Assembly: GCA_944474755.1 (NCBI GenBank)
Contig: OX104112.1
Location: forward strand, 19,556,460 to 19,620,459
Length of the DNA stretch: 64,000 nucleotides
Source: Limnoperna fortunei
Lineage: Eukaryota; Mollusca; Bivalvia; Mytilida; Modiolidae
Direction of reading: 5' to 3'
Of this stretch, positions 50,726 through 63,699 are shown in pieces. The translations under genes were made by a program, and so were the position numbers. Numbering within the stretch: position 1 is the first letter of the stretch; each line of letters starts with the position of its first letter. The notes beneath the pieces were generated by a model. That model did not search any database and was not told where the DNA came from. It worked only from the letters and a program-made list of their open reading frames with translations.

Positions 50726-51644
50726 AAAATGGTGGACCAAAAAATTGTTTTGATCCGATACATGTAATTAGGACCCTCATATCTACTGGGAAACCAAGTT
50801 TTGTGTAAATCAGACAACTTTGACGTTTTCGACAAACTTCGCGTCAAAATCGCGTAAACAGGAAGTGGATCGAAGAATGTTTTTTTGCATGACAAATCAT
50901 GGCCATAAGTCAGGCAACATTTTTCTCACTTTAGATTTTTGATATCTGTCATTATTTCTGAGTGTATCTGCACACAAGGGTAAACAGTGTTTGGGGAGAT
51001 AACTCTGTTTCTAAAAATAGATCGGTGTCGCAGGGTGACTCAGATCGAGCCCAGGTAGTGTCGGTTAAGTGTGCCAATTTTCAAAGCGATACGTCAAGAC
51101 ACCTGTTTGACATCTGTGGCAGAAAAAAAATAATAATCATCATAAGAAATACAGTAAGGTCTTTCCCTTGGAAAGGGGAAAGACCTTAATGAAATGTCAG
51201 AGAACAAATGTGAGGAACATTTTTCTGATATATTTTCTGCTTCAATTTTTTATGGTTTTTGAGTTATATCGAAAACAAAATTTCAATGGCGGCCATTTTG
51301 AAAATGGTGGACCGAAAAAAAATTTGATCCCGGATATGTAATTAGGACCCTCATATCTATCAAATGGAAACCTAGTTTTGTGGAAATCAAACAACTTTGA
51401 CGTTTTCGACAAACTTTGCGTCAAAAACGCGTAAAATGGAAGTGGATCGAAAATTTATTTTTTGCATGACAAATAATGGCCATGAGTCAGACAAAATTTT
51501 CCCCACTTTAGATTTGTGATATCTGTCATGGTTTCTGAGTTTATCTGAACACAAGGGTTTTGTGTTTGGGGCAGATAAGTTCAAAGCGATACGTCAGGAC
51601 ACTTTTTTGACATTGACGGCGGATAAAACAATAATATTTATAAT

Positions 51645-52735
51645 TAAACCGCCGTTTGTTCTGAGAACAAATGAGAAGGTCTTTCACACTGTTCCTCTAA
51701 AGTCAGAAAATTTAGGTGATACTATTAGAATATCTCTCTTGCTATAGCACAAAATGTCATTTCGTCATAAAAATGAGTTATTTGAGTACAGAAAGTGGTC
51801 CTGAGCCGAAAAATATATGGTTGCTAAGGACTTTCATTCCGTTGCTAGGGACAAAAGGCCACTTCCGGTCAGGAAATGACATATTTCAGTAAAGTACATC
51901 ATTCTGATTCCAATAATGGTTGCTAATGACTTTTTATAACGGTCACCTTGTTTATATGGTTTGACCTTGACCTACGACCTTTGACCTTTGGCTCAAATTT
52001 ACGCTCTTTTCATACTGATCACTTTAATCTATGTTTATTATATTATCTCTATCCGTTTTCAAGTTTTAACCCAAAAAACCGATTAACTGAAACGCGTCAA
52101 GGGCATTAACTCAAAAATGGTTCATCGCACAGCTTTAGGTTAAATGTACCAAATAAAGGTCTCAATAAGAGGAGTATTTTCCCTATTTATTATCTGCGTC
52201 TATCTTTTATGGTTTGTGAGATAAAGTGCTAACAAGACCTATGGTGACCTTTGACCTTGACTTTTGACCTTTGACCTTTGACCTTGACGTTTTTAAATGT
52301 AACATATGTCACTTATGATCAATGGTGGTGGTCCAAAGTCTCTAGGACTTACCGTTTTTGAGAAAAAAAATTTTGACGCAACATTTTTCAGGTCAAAAAC
52401 ACTTAAACAGGAAGTCGATTGGAAAGAAAATTTTTGCATGATAAATTGTCACTTTAGATCCAGCGACATTTTTTACACTTCAGATTTTAAGAATCGATAA
52501 TGGTTTCTGAGTTTATCTGCTTTGTTGGGGCAGATAACTCTGTTACTAAAAATATATCTTTTTCACAGGGTGAACTGAGTCATCTGAAAATATGACCGAT
52601 TAATAACACCAAGTATCAAAATGATATTTTGCGACACTTTTACGAAATAATGGCGGAAAAGAAAAGAAAAAAAAATAATAATCATAAGAAAGGTAAGAAT
52701 GTCTTCCCACTGTAGTGGGAAAGACCATAATAATA
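51645..52735. repeat. Representative array unit with dense tgacc tracts
   Basis: Starts with 'ccgccgtttgttctgagaac', runs through all standard blocks and ends with 'aaaaaaaataataatcataa' and one hairpin. The second tgacc-rich block (52245-52290) has at least six TGACC half sites in about 50 bases. It has no coding content. Confidence 0.8.
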
Positions 52736-53814
52736 ATGAAAGGCCATTTGTTCAAAGAACTAATGTGAAGGTCTTTCCCAGTATGATATATATGTGGATT
52801 CTGTGGACGTTTTTGTCTGCTGCTAACTACAAAATGTCACTAGCAGTCATGAAAAATGTCACTAGCAGTCATGAAAATTAGTTATATGAGTAAAGCAAGT
52901 GGTCCCTATACACATTACATATGGGTTGCTAAGTGTTTTTGTGACCGTTGCTAGGGACAAAATGTCACTTTCGGTTGTAAAATAGTTTTTTTTACTTGAG
53001 TACTTCATCCTGATTCTAAAATATATGGTTGCTAAGGACTTTTTATAATGGTTACCTGGTTGGTATGGTGTGACCCTTGACCTTTGACCTTGGGCTCAAA
53101 TTGAAGCTCTTTTCATACTAATCACTTTAGCTATGCATGTTTACTATATTATCTCTAACCGTTTTCAAGTTATAAGTCAAAAACCAATCAACCGAAACAT
53201 GTCAAGGACAATAACTCCTAAACGGTTCATTGAACAATTTTTGACATAAAGACCAAATGTAGGTCTCAATGAGAGGAGTATTGTTCCAATTTATTGTCTG
53301 CTTCTGTCTTTTAAGGTTTTCGAGTTGTTATGATAACAAGATTAGAGGCCTAAGGTCGAGGTCATATCTGAACTTTGACATGGAGATTTTCTTTAAGGTC
53401 ATGTCACAGAACAACAAATGGTGAAGACCCAATGTGTTTCCCACTTACGGTTTGCGGGTTTTGGTGACAACCGTAGTTCATGAAACATTCAAGGTATACC
53501 GCTCGCCTCCGCTCGACAAAATTGTTTGGACAAGTTTTCGCACAAAATCGTCTCAAAAGTTCCTTAACATTTCTCACTTTTCAGTTTTTCTCTAAATTTT
53601 ATAGTTTCTGAGTTGTTCTGATAACAAGGTTTTCGGTGTTAGGGCAGATAACTTCGGTTTTCGGTGTCGCAGGGTTAAAACCGAATAAGTCTTAAGAGTA
53701 CTATACTTGGTTTAAAAGATCAAATGATATGTCGCGAACTCTTTTTTACAGACTGTTTTGAAATGTGGCGGAAGAAAGAATTATGAGATTAATAATAATA
53801 ATAATCAGAAGAAA

Positions 53815-53915
53815 TACAGTAAGGTCTTCCCACTGGAAGTGGGAAAGACCTTAATAATAATAATCATAAGAAAGGTAAGAAGGTCTTTCGACTGTAGTGG
53901 GAAAGACCTTAATTA
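53815..53915. repeat. Two tandem unit-terminal hairpins
   Basis: Two hairpins of the 'aaggtctt(t)c...gaaagacctt' form, with stem tips CCCACT/AGTGGG and CGACT/AGTGGG, are separated by 'aataataataatcataagaa' and 'aggtaag'. They precede the next unit start. Confidence 0.8.
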
Positions 53916-56310
53916 AACTGCCATTAGTTCTGAGAACAAATGAAAAGGTCTTTCCCACTGTTCCTCTAAAGTCAGAAAATTTAGGTGATGCTATTGGATT
54001 TTGTGTCTTGCTATAGCACAAAATGTCACTTCCAGCCATGAAAATGAGTTATTTTTTCGAGTGGTTCTGACAAATAGATGTTGTTAAGAGCTTTCTTTTC
54101 GTTGCTAGGGACAAAAGACCAGTTCTGGTCATGAAATGACATATTTCAGTAAAGTACATCATTCTGATTCTAAAAATATATGGTTGCTAAGGACTTTTTA
54201 TAACTGTAACCTTGTTGCTATGGTATAACCTTGACCTATGACCTTTGACCTTTGGCTCAAATGGTAGCTCTTATCTTACTGATCATGTTAAACCTATATG
54301 TTTACTATATTATCTCCAACCGTTTTCAAGTTTTAACAAAAAGCGACTTACCAAAACGAGTCAAGGGATATAATTAGAAAACGGTTCATCGCACAACTTC
54401 GGGCCAAATGTACCAAATGAAGGTCTCGATAGGCGGAGTATTTTTCCTATTTATTTTCTGCTTTTATCTTATATGGGTTATGAGATATAGTGCTAACAAG
54501 ACTTTTGTTGACCTTTGACCTTGTCTTTTGACCTTTGACCTTGACATTTTTCAATGTAAGATATATCACTTAGGAACAATGGTGGTGGTCCCAAATCTCT
54601 AGGACTTACGGGTTTTGAGAAAAAAATTTTCACGCGTTGCGACATTTTTCAGGTCCAGAACACGTAAACAGGAATTCGGTTGAAAAAAAAATGTGTATGA
54701 TAAATCATCGCTATAGCTCCAGCAACATTTTTTACACTTCAGATTTTAGGAGTCGATTGCGAATTCTGAGTTTATCTGCTAACAAGGGTTTCCAGTGTTG
54801 GGGCAGATAACTCTGTTACTAAAAATAGTCATCTGCCAGTATGACCGATTAATGGTATTAAATATCAAAATGTATGTCGTGGCAATTTTTTGCAAATGAT
54901 GGCGGAAAAAAAAAGAAAAACAATAATAATTAAACTGCAATTTGTTGCGAGAACAAATGAGAAGGTCTTTCCCACTGTTCCTCTAAAGTAAGAAAATTTA
55001 TGTGATGCTAATGGATTTTTGTATCTTGCTATGGCACAAAATGTCACTTTCAGTCATAAAAATGAGTTATTTGAGTAAAGAAAGTGGTCCGAGCCAAAAA
55101 ATAGATGGCTGTTAAGGGCTTTCATTCCGTTGCTAGGGACAAAAGGCCACTTACGGTCATGAAATGACATTTATCAGTAAAGTACATCATTCTGATTCTA
55201 AAAATATATGGTTGCTAAGGACTTTTTATAACGGTCACCTTGTTGCTAGGGTATGACCTTGACATATGACCTTTGTCCTTGGCTCAAATTAAAGCTATTT
55301 TCCAGTTGATCATGTTAAACCTATATGTTTACTATATTATCTCTAACCATTTTTAAGTTTTAGCCAAAAAAAAAAAGATTAACCGAAACACGTTAAGGGC
55401 AGTAACTCGAAAACGGTTCATCGCACAGCTTCCAGTCAATATACCAAATGAAGGTCTCAACAAGATGAATATTTTTCCCATTTATTGTCTGCTTCTATCT
55501 TTTATGGTTTGTGAGATATAGTGCTAACAAGACCTATGATGACCTTTGACCTTGACATTTTTAAATATAACATATGTCACTTAGGAGCAAAGATGGTGGT
55601 CCCAAGTCTCTAGGACTTACGGTGTTTGAGAAAAAAATTTGACCCGTTGCGACATTTTTCAGGTCAAAAACGCGTAAACAGGAAGTCGATTGGAAAAAAA
55701 ATTGAATAACAAATCATCGCCATAGGTCCAGCGACATTTTTTTCACTTCATATTTTAGGAATCGGTTACGGTTTCTGAGTTTATCTGCTAACAAGGGTTT
55801 TCGTGTTCGGGCAGATAACTCTGTTACTAAAAATAGATCGGTCTAAAAGCATGAGCCATGTCATCTCCGGATATGACCGATTGATGTTACCAAGTATCGA
55901 AATGATACGTCCAGACACGTTTTGGTAAACATCCGCGGAAGAAGAAGAAGAAAAAAAATAATAATTAGAACGTCATTTGTTCTGAAAACAAATGAGAAGG
56001 TCTTTCCCACTGTTCCTCTAAAGTCAGAAAATTTAGGTGATGCTATGGTATTTGTGTTTTGCTATAGCACAAAATGTCGCTTCCAGTCATAAAAAATGAG
56101 TTATTTAAATAAAGAAAGTGGTCCCGAACCAAAAAATATATCGTTGTTAAGGACGTTCATTCCGTTGCTAGGCACAAAATCCCACTTCCGGTCAGGAAAT
56201 GACATATTTAAGTAAAGTACATCATTCTGATTATAAAAATATATGGTTGCTAAAGACTTTTTATAAGTGTTACCTTGTTGCTATGGTATGACATTGACCT
56301 ATGACCTTTG

Positions 56311-56890
56311 ACCTTTGGCTCAAATTGAAGCTCTTTTCCTACTGATCATGTTAAACCTATATGTTTACTATATTATCTCTAACCGTTTTCAAGTTTTAAC
56401 CAAAAAACCGATTAACCGAAACGCGTCAAGGGCTGTAACTCGAAAATGGTTCATCGCACAGCTTTGGGACAAATGTACCAAATGGGGGTCTCGATAAGAG
56501 GAGTATTTTTTCCATTTATTGTCTGTTTCTATCTTTTATGGTTTATGTGATAGTGCTAACAAGACTAGTGGTGACCTTTGACCTGGACTTTTGACCTTTG
56601 ACCTTTGGCTCAAATTGAAGCTCTTTTCCCACTGATCATGTTAAACCTATATGTTTACTATATTTTCTCTAAACGTTTTCAAGTTTTAACCAAAAAACCG
56701 ATTAAGCGAAACGCGTCAAGGGCAGTAACTCGAAAATGGTTCATCGCACACATTTCGGTCAAATGTACCAAATAAAAGTCTCAATAAGTGGAGCATTTTT
56801 CCCTTTCATTGTCTGCTTCTATCTTTTATGGTTTGTGAGATATAGTGCTAACAAGACCTATGGTGACCTTTGACCTTGACATTTTTAAAT
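56311..56890. repeat. 290-bp tandem duplication within a unit
   Basis: 'acctttggctcaaattgaag' occurs at 56311 and 56601, each followed by the 'ctcttttcc' block, the 157-bp module and 'agtgctaacaagac'. The next unit has the same arrangement (about 57624 and 57916). Shared duplication suggests these two units descend from one by a larger duplication. The tgacctttgacc tracts at the joints are the likely site of unequal exchange. Confidence 0.8.
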
Positions 56891-58689
56891 GTAACATATG
56901 TCACTTAGGATCATTGGTGGTGGTCCCAGGACTTACGGCTTTTGAGAAAAAAATTTTGACGCGTTGCGACATTTTTCAGGTCAAAAACACGTAAGCAGGA
57001 AGTCGATTGGAAAAAAAAGTTTGCATGACAAATCATCCGTATAGGTCCAGCGACATTTTTTACACTTCAGATTTTGAGAATCGGTTACAGTTTCTGAGTT
57101 TATCTGCTAACAAGGCTTTACAGTGTTGGGGCAGATAACTCTGTTACTAAAAATAGATCGGTTTCACAAGGTGAACTGAGTCATCTGCCAGTATGACTGA
57201 TTAATGGTACCAAGTATCAAAATGATATGTCGCGACACTTTTTAGCAAATGATTGCTGAAAAGAAAAGAAAAAAAAATTAAACTGCCATTTGTTCTGAGA
57301 ACAAATGAGAAGGTCTTTCCCACTGTTCCTCTAAAGTCAGAAAAGTTAGGTATTGCTATGGGATTTTGTCTTGGTATAGCACAAAAAATGTCACTTCCAG
57401 TCATAAAAAAGAGTTATTTGAGTAAAGAAGGTGGTCAGGAACCAAAAAATATATGGTTGTTAAGGACTTTCATTCCGTTGCTAGCTACAAAAGGCCACTT
57501 CCGGCCATGTAATGATATATTTCAGTAAAGTACATCATTCTGATTCTAAAAATATATGGTTGCTAAGGACTTTTAATAAGAGTTACCTTGTTGCTATGGT
57601 ATGACCTTGACCTATGACCTTTGCCCTTTGGCTTAAATTGAAGATCTTTTCCTACTGATCATGATAAACCTGTATGTTTACTATATTATCTCTAACCGTT
57701 TTCAAGTTTTAACCAAAAAACCGATCAATAGAAATGCATCAAGGGCTGTAACTCGAAAATGGTTCATCGCACAGCTTCGGGTCAAATGTATCAAATGGAG
57801 GTCTTGATAAGAGCAGTATTTTTCCCATTTATTGTCTGCTTCTATCTTTTATGGTTTATGAGATATAGTGCTAACAAGACCGATGGTGACCTTTGACCTT
57901 GACTTTTGACCTTTGACCTTTGGCTCAAATTGAAGCTCTTTTCCTACTGATCATGATAAACCTATATGTTTACTATATTATCTCTAACCGTTTTCAAGTT
58001 TTAACCAAAAAACCGATTAACCGAAACGCGTCAAGGGCTGTAACTCGAAAACGGTTCATCGGACAGCTTCGGGTCAAATGTACCAAATGGAGGTCTCGAT
58101 AAGAGGAGTATTTGTCCCTTTTATTGTCTGCTTCTGTCTTTTATGGTTTATGAGATATAGTGCTAACAAGACTTATGGTGACCTTTGACCTTGACTTTTG
58201 ACCTTTGACCTTGACATTTTCAAATGTAACATATGTCACTTAGGATCAATGGTGGTGGTCCCAAGTCTCTAGGACTTACTGTTTTCGAGAAAAAAATTTT
58301 GACTCGTTGCGTCATTTTTCAGGTCAAAAACGCGTAAACCGGAAGTCGATTAAGAAAAAAATATTTGCATGTTAAATCATCGCCATACGTCGCCCTACAC
58401 TTTGCACTCTTCAGATTTTGAGTATCTGTTACGGTTTCTGAGTTTATCTGCTAACAAGGTTTTCGGTGTTAGGGCAGATAACTCTGTTACTAAAAATAGA
58501 ACAGTCTCACAGGGTGAGCCAGGTCATCTCCTGGTATGAGCAATTAAACGTACCAAGTATCATAATGATATGTTGAAACCCCTTCTGGCAAACCCATTTG
58601 GAAAATTGGGGAGAAAAAGAAAAAAAAAAATAATAAAAGGACATTTGTTCAGTAGAACAAATGCACAGGAAGGTCTTTCCCTCGTTATC

Positions 58690-59945
58690 GTTTCTATAGG
58701 AAAAACTGGCGTTAAACGTGAAACAAGAGGCCCCAGAAGGTGAAAATCTATCGTTTTACATCGTAATATACCCGTATTACTCCCCCCCCCCGGGTGGGTT
58801 TCTATTCCATTGTTTCTAGAACGTTCTAATTACAAAATTGAAGAAAAAAAAAGGGCCCGGCCCCTCCACCCCAGGGCCAGCATGATATATTGTTTTTGAC
58901 ATGCTGTCCCTGGGTGGAGAGTTGGGCCCTTTTTGGGTTCATAGTTTTATATGCAACTATGATTATATAAAAACCGGGAACCAGTTTTTTTGTGTATTTG
59001 TTTGTTTGTTTATTTTTCTTTTTGAACTGTTTGTTTCGTATTTTAATGCGTTTTCTTTACTTGTAGGTGAAGAAAAACAGATTTATGGTAAAAGGCAAAG
59101 AACAGAACTAGCTGGAGTCACGTGACATTCTTATATAATATCACGGAGATAGTTTTATTTTATCATTCTAGGGAGTTACCATGGTCATGAACAGACGTAT
59201 ATATGACATGATGCACGATCTGTAATCTCAGTGATTGTTTATTTCAGGACGACACGGATTAATATCAACGGACCATGCCGACAATTAATAAAAGACTTTT
59301 TTATTTTATTTTAGTGGAATTTTACACTGTAAAATAATTACACGAGGCACGTAGCAGACGATGGAATACACAAAAAAGTGACGTCGGAAATTGTTTCAAT
59401 TTGTTATTGTTTCAGGTAAAATGCAGTTCGGACAGTTAGAACAACTTGTTGACACACGATTTACACGGTCATTCACTGACGATGGCTGAAACGGACATCA
59501 CGACAGACGAAATTTACGTGGCTGGGGGGAGGGGTGGTCACGTGTTTCAATGTGGGATTTTAAGGATTTATTGACTCGTACACCTTACGGGGAGACATTT
59601 TTAGACTGAAATCGACATTCTAAAGCGAATGGCGAGGGTTTCAAACAGCTGGGATGCATCGTTTTTCGGGAAGTTACGATTTTTACATAAAAAGTGGTGT
59701 TGGACTTGCACGACTGGTAACTTTTTATTGGTTGCGCCCAGCGATTTTCTACCTATCGACAATTCGAGGACATCGATCCCAGATGCAATCGGCGTCCATT
59801 TTATTGTACCATTGTGTGTGCCTTAGGAGGAGATGTGATAACAACGTTTTCATGGGGGGTCCCTGCCACGCCCTCATTTTTGACGGGGCGTGCTAACAGG
59901 GTGAATGGGAGAAAGCCCACGGGGTATCCATCACACCGCCAAATT
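58690..59945. other. Second unrelated island in the array, GC-richer
   Basis: About 1.25 kb interrupts a unit. It contains a C10 run, a strong foldback (58848-58934), 'cacgtgacattc', and a GC-richer part (about 59330-59940) including 'gctggggggaggggtggtca'. Two overlapping frames (59629-59826 and 59654-59896) have no recognisable domain. A splice-like 'ttgtag/gtgaag' at 59064 hints at, but does not prove, host exon remnants. Confidence 0.45.
58848..58934. repeat. 87-nt foldback hairpin
   Basis: The left arm 58848-58884 (aaaaagggcccgg, then ctccacccc, then agggccagcatg) pairs with 58900-58934 (catgctgtccctgggtgg, then agagttgggccctttt). A few mismatches and bulges occur, around a 15-base AT-rich loop. 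Size and shape are like a microRNA precursor or a tiny foldback transposon. The sequence alone does not tell which. Confidence 0.65.
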
Positions 59946-60645
59946 TTCAGCTCGATCGGATAAGAAACTTTTTGGCAGCACTAAATTGAATTTTGGATCG
60001 GAAGAAAAGTAATAATAATATTAAACCGTCATTTGTTCTGAGAACAAATGAGAAGGTCTTTCCCACTGTTCCTCTGCAGTCAGAAAATTTAGGTGATGCT
60101 ATGGTATTTTGTGTTTTGCTATAGCACAAAATGTCGCTTCCAGTCATAAAAAATGAGTTATTTGAGTAAAGGAAGTGGTCCCGAACCAAAACATATATGG
60201 TTGTTAAGGACTTTCATTCGGTTGCTAGGGACAAAAAGCCACTTCCGGTCATGAAATGACATATTTAAGTAAAGTACATCATTCTGATTCTAAAAATATA
60301 TGGTTGCTAAGGACCTTTTATAACAGTTACCTTGTTGCTATGGTATGACCTTGACCTATGACCTATGACCTTTGGCTCAAATTGAAGCTCTTTTCCTACT
60401 GATCATGTTAAACCTATATGTTTACTATATTATCTCTAACCGTTTTCAAGTTTTAACCAAAAAACCAATTAACCGAAACGCGTCAAGGGCTGTAACTCGA
60501 AAACGGTTCATCGCACAGCTTCGGGCCGAATGTACCAAATGGACGTCTCGATAAGAGGAGTATTTTTCCCTTTTATTGTCTGCTTCAATTTTTTATGGTT
60601 TTTGAGTTATATTGAAAACAAAATTTAGCCGAAACGTGTCAAGCG

Positions 60646-61390
60646 CCATAACCTCGAAAACGGGTTGTCGCACAGTTTTTTGTTTTGTTTGAATGGTGTT
60701 TTAACGCCACTTTCAGCAATTTTTCAGCTATTTCATGGCGTCCAGTTTTTATTGGGGGAGGAAGCCGGAGTACCCGGAGAGAACCCCCGACCTGCGGTAG
60801 TGTCGCACAGTTTTCGACACTGTATATCAAATGTAGATCTCAATGAGAGGAACATTTTTCTGATATATTGTCAGCTTCAATTTTTTATGGATTTTAAGTT
60901 ATATTGAAAACAAAATTTAGCCGAAACCTGTCAAGGGCCATAACCTGGAAAATGGTTTGTCGCACAGTTTTCAGCAATTATATCAAATGTAGATCTCAAC
61001 GAGAGGAACATTTTTCTGATATATTGTCTGCTTAAATTTTTTATGGTTTTTGAGCTTTATTGAAAACAAAATTTAGCTGAAATGTGTCAAGGGCCATAAC
61101 CTCGAAAACAGTTTGTCGCACAGTTTTCGAACCTTTATATGAGATGTAGATCTCAATGAGAGGAACATTTTTCTGATATATTCTCTGCTTCAATTTTTTA
61201 TGGTTTTTGAGTTATTTCGAAAACAAAATTTAGCCGAAACCTGTCAAGGGCCATAACCTCTAAAACGGTTTGTCGCAGTTTTCGAACCTGTATATCAAAT
61301 GTAGATCTCAATGAGAGGAACATTTTTCTGATATATTCTCTGCTTCAATTTTTTATGGTTTTTGAGTAATATTGAAAACAAAATTTCAAT
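60646..61390. repeat. 157-bp module expanded again, with a SINE insertion
   Basis: 'ccataacc' starts copies at 60646, 60938, 61093 and 61250. The later steps are 155 and 157. The first is 292, that is 157 plus 135, and the extra 135 bases are a 125-base SINE fragment plus a 10-base target duplication. The array continues into 'tcaatggcggccattttgaa' as at 50708. Confidence 0.9.
60676..60800 (-). mobile_element. 5'-truncated SINE insertion, 125 bp, minus strand
   Basis: The reverse complement starts at 'ctaccgcaggtcgg' and matches 7311-7433 of the full-length SINE with no evident difference until the tail, which here ends in 'caaaacaaaaaa'. It is flanked by 10-base direct repeats, tgtcgcacag, at 60666-60675 and 60801-60810. 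Truncation at the 5' end and target duplications are as expected of LINE-mediated insertion. Both copies look recent. Confidence 0.93.
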
Positions 61391-61849
61391 GGCGGCCATT
61401 TTGAAAATGGTGGACCGAAAATTTTTTTGATCCGATACATGTAATTAGGACCCTCATATCTACTTGGAAACCAAGTTTTGTGTAAATCCGACAACTTTGA
61501 CGTTTTCGACAAATTTCGCGTCAAAATCGCGTAAACAGGAAGTTGATCGAAGAATGTTTTTTTGCATGACAAATCATCGCCATAGAACCAGCGACATTTT
61601 GTACACTTCAGATTTTAAGAATCGGTTACGGTTTCTGAGTTTATCTGCTAACAAAGTTTTCGGTGTTAGGGCAGATAACTCTGTTACTAAAAATAGAACA
61701 GTCTCACAGGGTGAGCCAGGTCATCTCCTGGTATGAGCGATTAAACGTACCAAGTAACATAATGATATGTTGAAACCCCTTCTGGCAAACCCATTTGGAA
61801 AAATGGGGAGAAAAAGAAAAATAATAATAATAATAATAATCATAAGAAA

Positions 61850-62168
61850 TACAAGAAGGTCTTTCCCTTGGAAAGGGGGAAAGACCTTAATAATAATCAT
61901 AAGAAATACAAGAAGGTCTTTCCCTTGGAAAGGGGGAAAGACCTTAATAATAAGAAAGGTAAGAAGGTGTTCCCACTGTAGTGGGAAAGACCTTAATAAT
62001 AATCATAAGAAAGACAAGAAGGTCTTTCAACTGTAGTTGGAAAGACATAAATAATAATAATCATAAGAAAGGTAAGAAGGTCTTTTAACTGTAGTGGGAA
62101 AGACCTTAATTATAATCATGAGAAAGGTAAGAAGGTCTTTCAACTGTAGTGGGAACGACCTTAATTAA
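61850..62168. repeat. Tandem array of six hairpins, period about 52-58 bp
   Basis: Hairpins of the form 'aaggtctttc...gaaagacctt' start near 61855, 61912, 61964, 62018, 62076 and 62130, with linkers of 'aataataatcataagaaa' and 'ggtaag/tacaag'. Stem tips differ: CCCTT/AAGGG in the first two, CCCACT/AGTGGG in the third, CAACT/AGTTGG in the fourth (both sides changed), and mixed, partly mispaired tips in the last two. An (aat)n run precedes them at about 61820-61840. Confidence 0.85.
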
Positions 62169-63699
62169 ACCCTCATTTGTTCTGAGAATAAATGAGAAGT
62201 TCTTTCCCACTGTTTCTCTAAAGTCAGAAAATCTATGTGATTCTGTCGGCTTTTGTGTCTTACTAAGCACAAAACGTCACTACCAGCCATAAAAATGAGT
62301 TATTTGAGTAAAGAAGGTGCTTCCTAGGCAAAAACAGATGGTTGTTAAGGACTCTTATGCCGGTCGCTAGGGAAAAATTCCACTTCCGGTCGTGAAATGA
62401 CTTATTTGAGTAAAGTACATCATTCTGAATCTAAAAATATATGGTTGCTAAGGACTTTTTATGACGGTCACCTTGTTGCTAGGGTATGACCTTGATCTAT
62501 GACCTTTGTCTCAAATTGAAGCTCTTTTCCTACTAATCATGTTAAACCTATATGTTTACTATATTATCTCAAACTGTTTTCAAGTTTTAACAAAAAAACA
62601 GATTATCCTAAACGCGTCGAGGGCAGTGACCCATAAATGGTTCATCGCACAGCTTTCGGTCAAAGTGAAGTATTTTTCACATTTATTGTCTGCTTCTATC
62701 ATTTATGGTTTGTGAGATATAGTGCTAACAAGACCCATGGTGACTTTTGACCTTGACTTTTGACCTTTGACCTTGACATTTTCAAATGTAACATATGTCA
62801 CTTAGGATCAATGGTGGTGGTCCCAAGTCTGTAGGACTTACGTTTTTGGAGAAAAAAATTTTGACGCGTTTCAACATTTTTCAGGTCAAAAACGAGTAAA
62901 CAGGAAGTCGATTGGAAAAAAAAATTTGCATGACAAATCATCGTCATAGTTCTAGCGACATTTTGTACACTTCAGATTTTAAGAATCGGTTACGGTTTCT
63001 GAGTTTATCTGTTAAAAAAGTTTTCATTTTCGGGCAGATAACTTTGTTGCTAAAAATAGATCGGTATAAAAGCATCAGCTATGTCATCTCCGGATATGAC
63101 CGATTGATAATACCAAGTATCGGAATGATATGTCAAGACACTCTTTGGCAAACCTCAGCGGAAGAAGAAAACAAAAATAATCATAAGAAAGACATTTATT
63201 GTCTTCTTGTATCGGCTACACTTTTGGAGTTGTAATGATGACAAGATTGGGAGGCCTAAAGTCGAGGTCACTTCTGAACTGTGCCTTTGAGATTTTCTTT
63301 AAGGACATGTCACAGGACGACTAATGGTGAAGACCTTTCGTGCTTTCGACTTACGGTTTGTGAGCTTTTGTGATAAACGGTGTCATTGAAACATTCAATG
63401 GATACCGCTCGCCTTTGCTAGTCAGGAATTTTTAGCCAAATTATGTCATAAAGTTGTCCCAAAAGTTCCTTAACATTTGTCACTTTTCAGTTTTTTTGTA
63501 TCTGTTATAGATCCAGAGATCACGCAATAACAAGGTTTTCGGTGTTTGGGCAGACAACTCCGTTAAGAAAAATGTTTCGATTTCACAGGTGAATTCTGAA
63601 TAGACTTTCAGTGCCGAAAACTTGTCGCGAAAGACCAAAATGATATGTCGCGTACTTTGGTGGTTTTGAAATTTGGCGGAAAAAAATCAAAGCAAAAGC

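Noticed and set aside
56315..56497. Conserved 60-codon frames recurring in array units (also 57920, 60372, 62506)
   Set aside because: The protein similarity only reflects DNA similarity of the units. Other units have stops in the same place.
59629..59896. Overlapping 65- and 80-codon frames in the GC-richer island
   Set aside because: No recognisable domain, two competing frames, and no support from splice signals that I can judge. Kept as an open question, not a gene.
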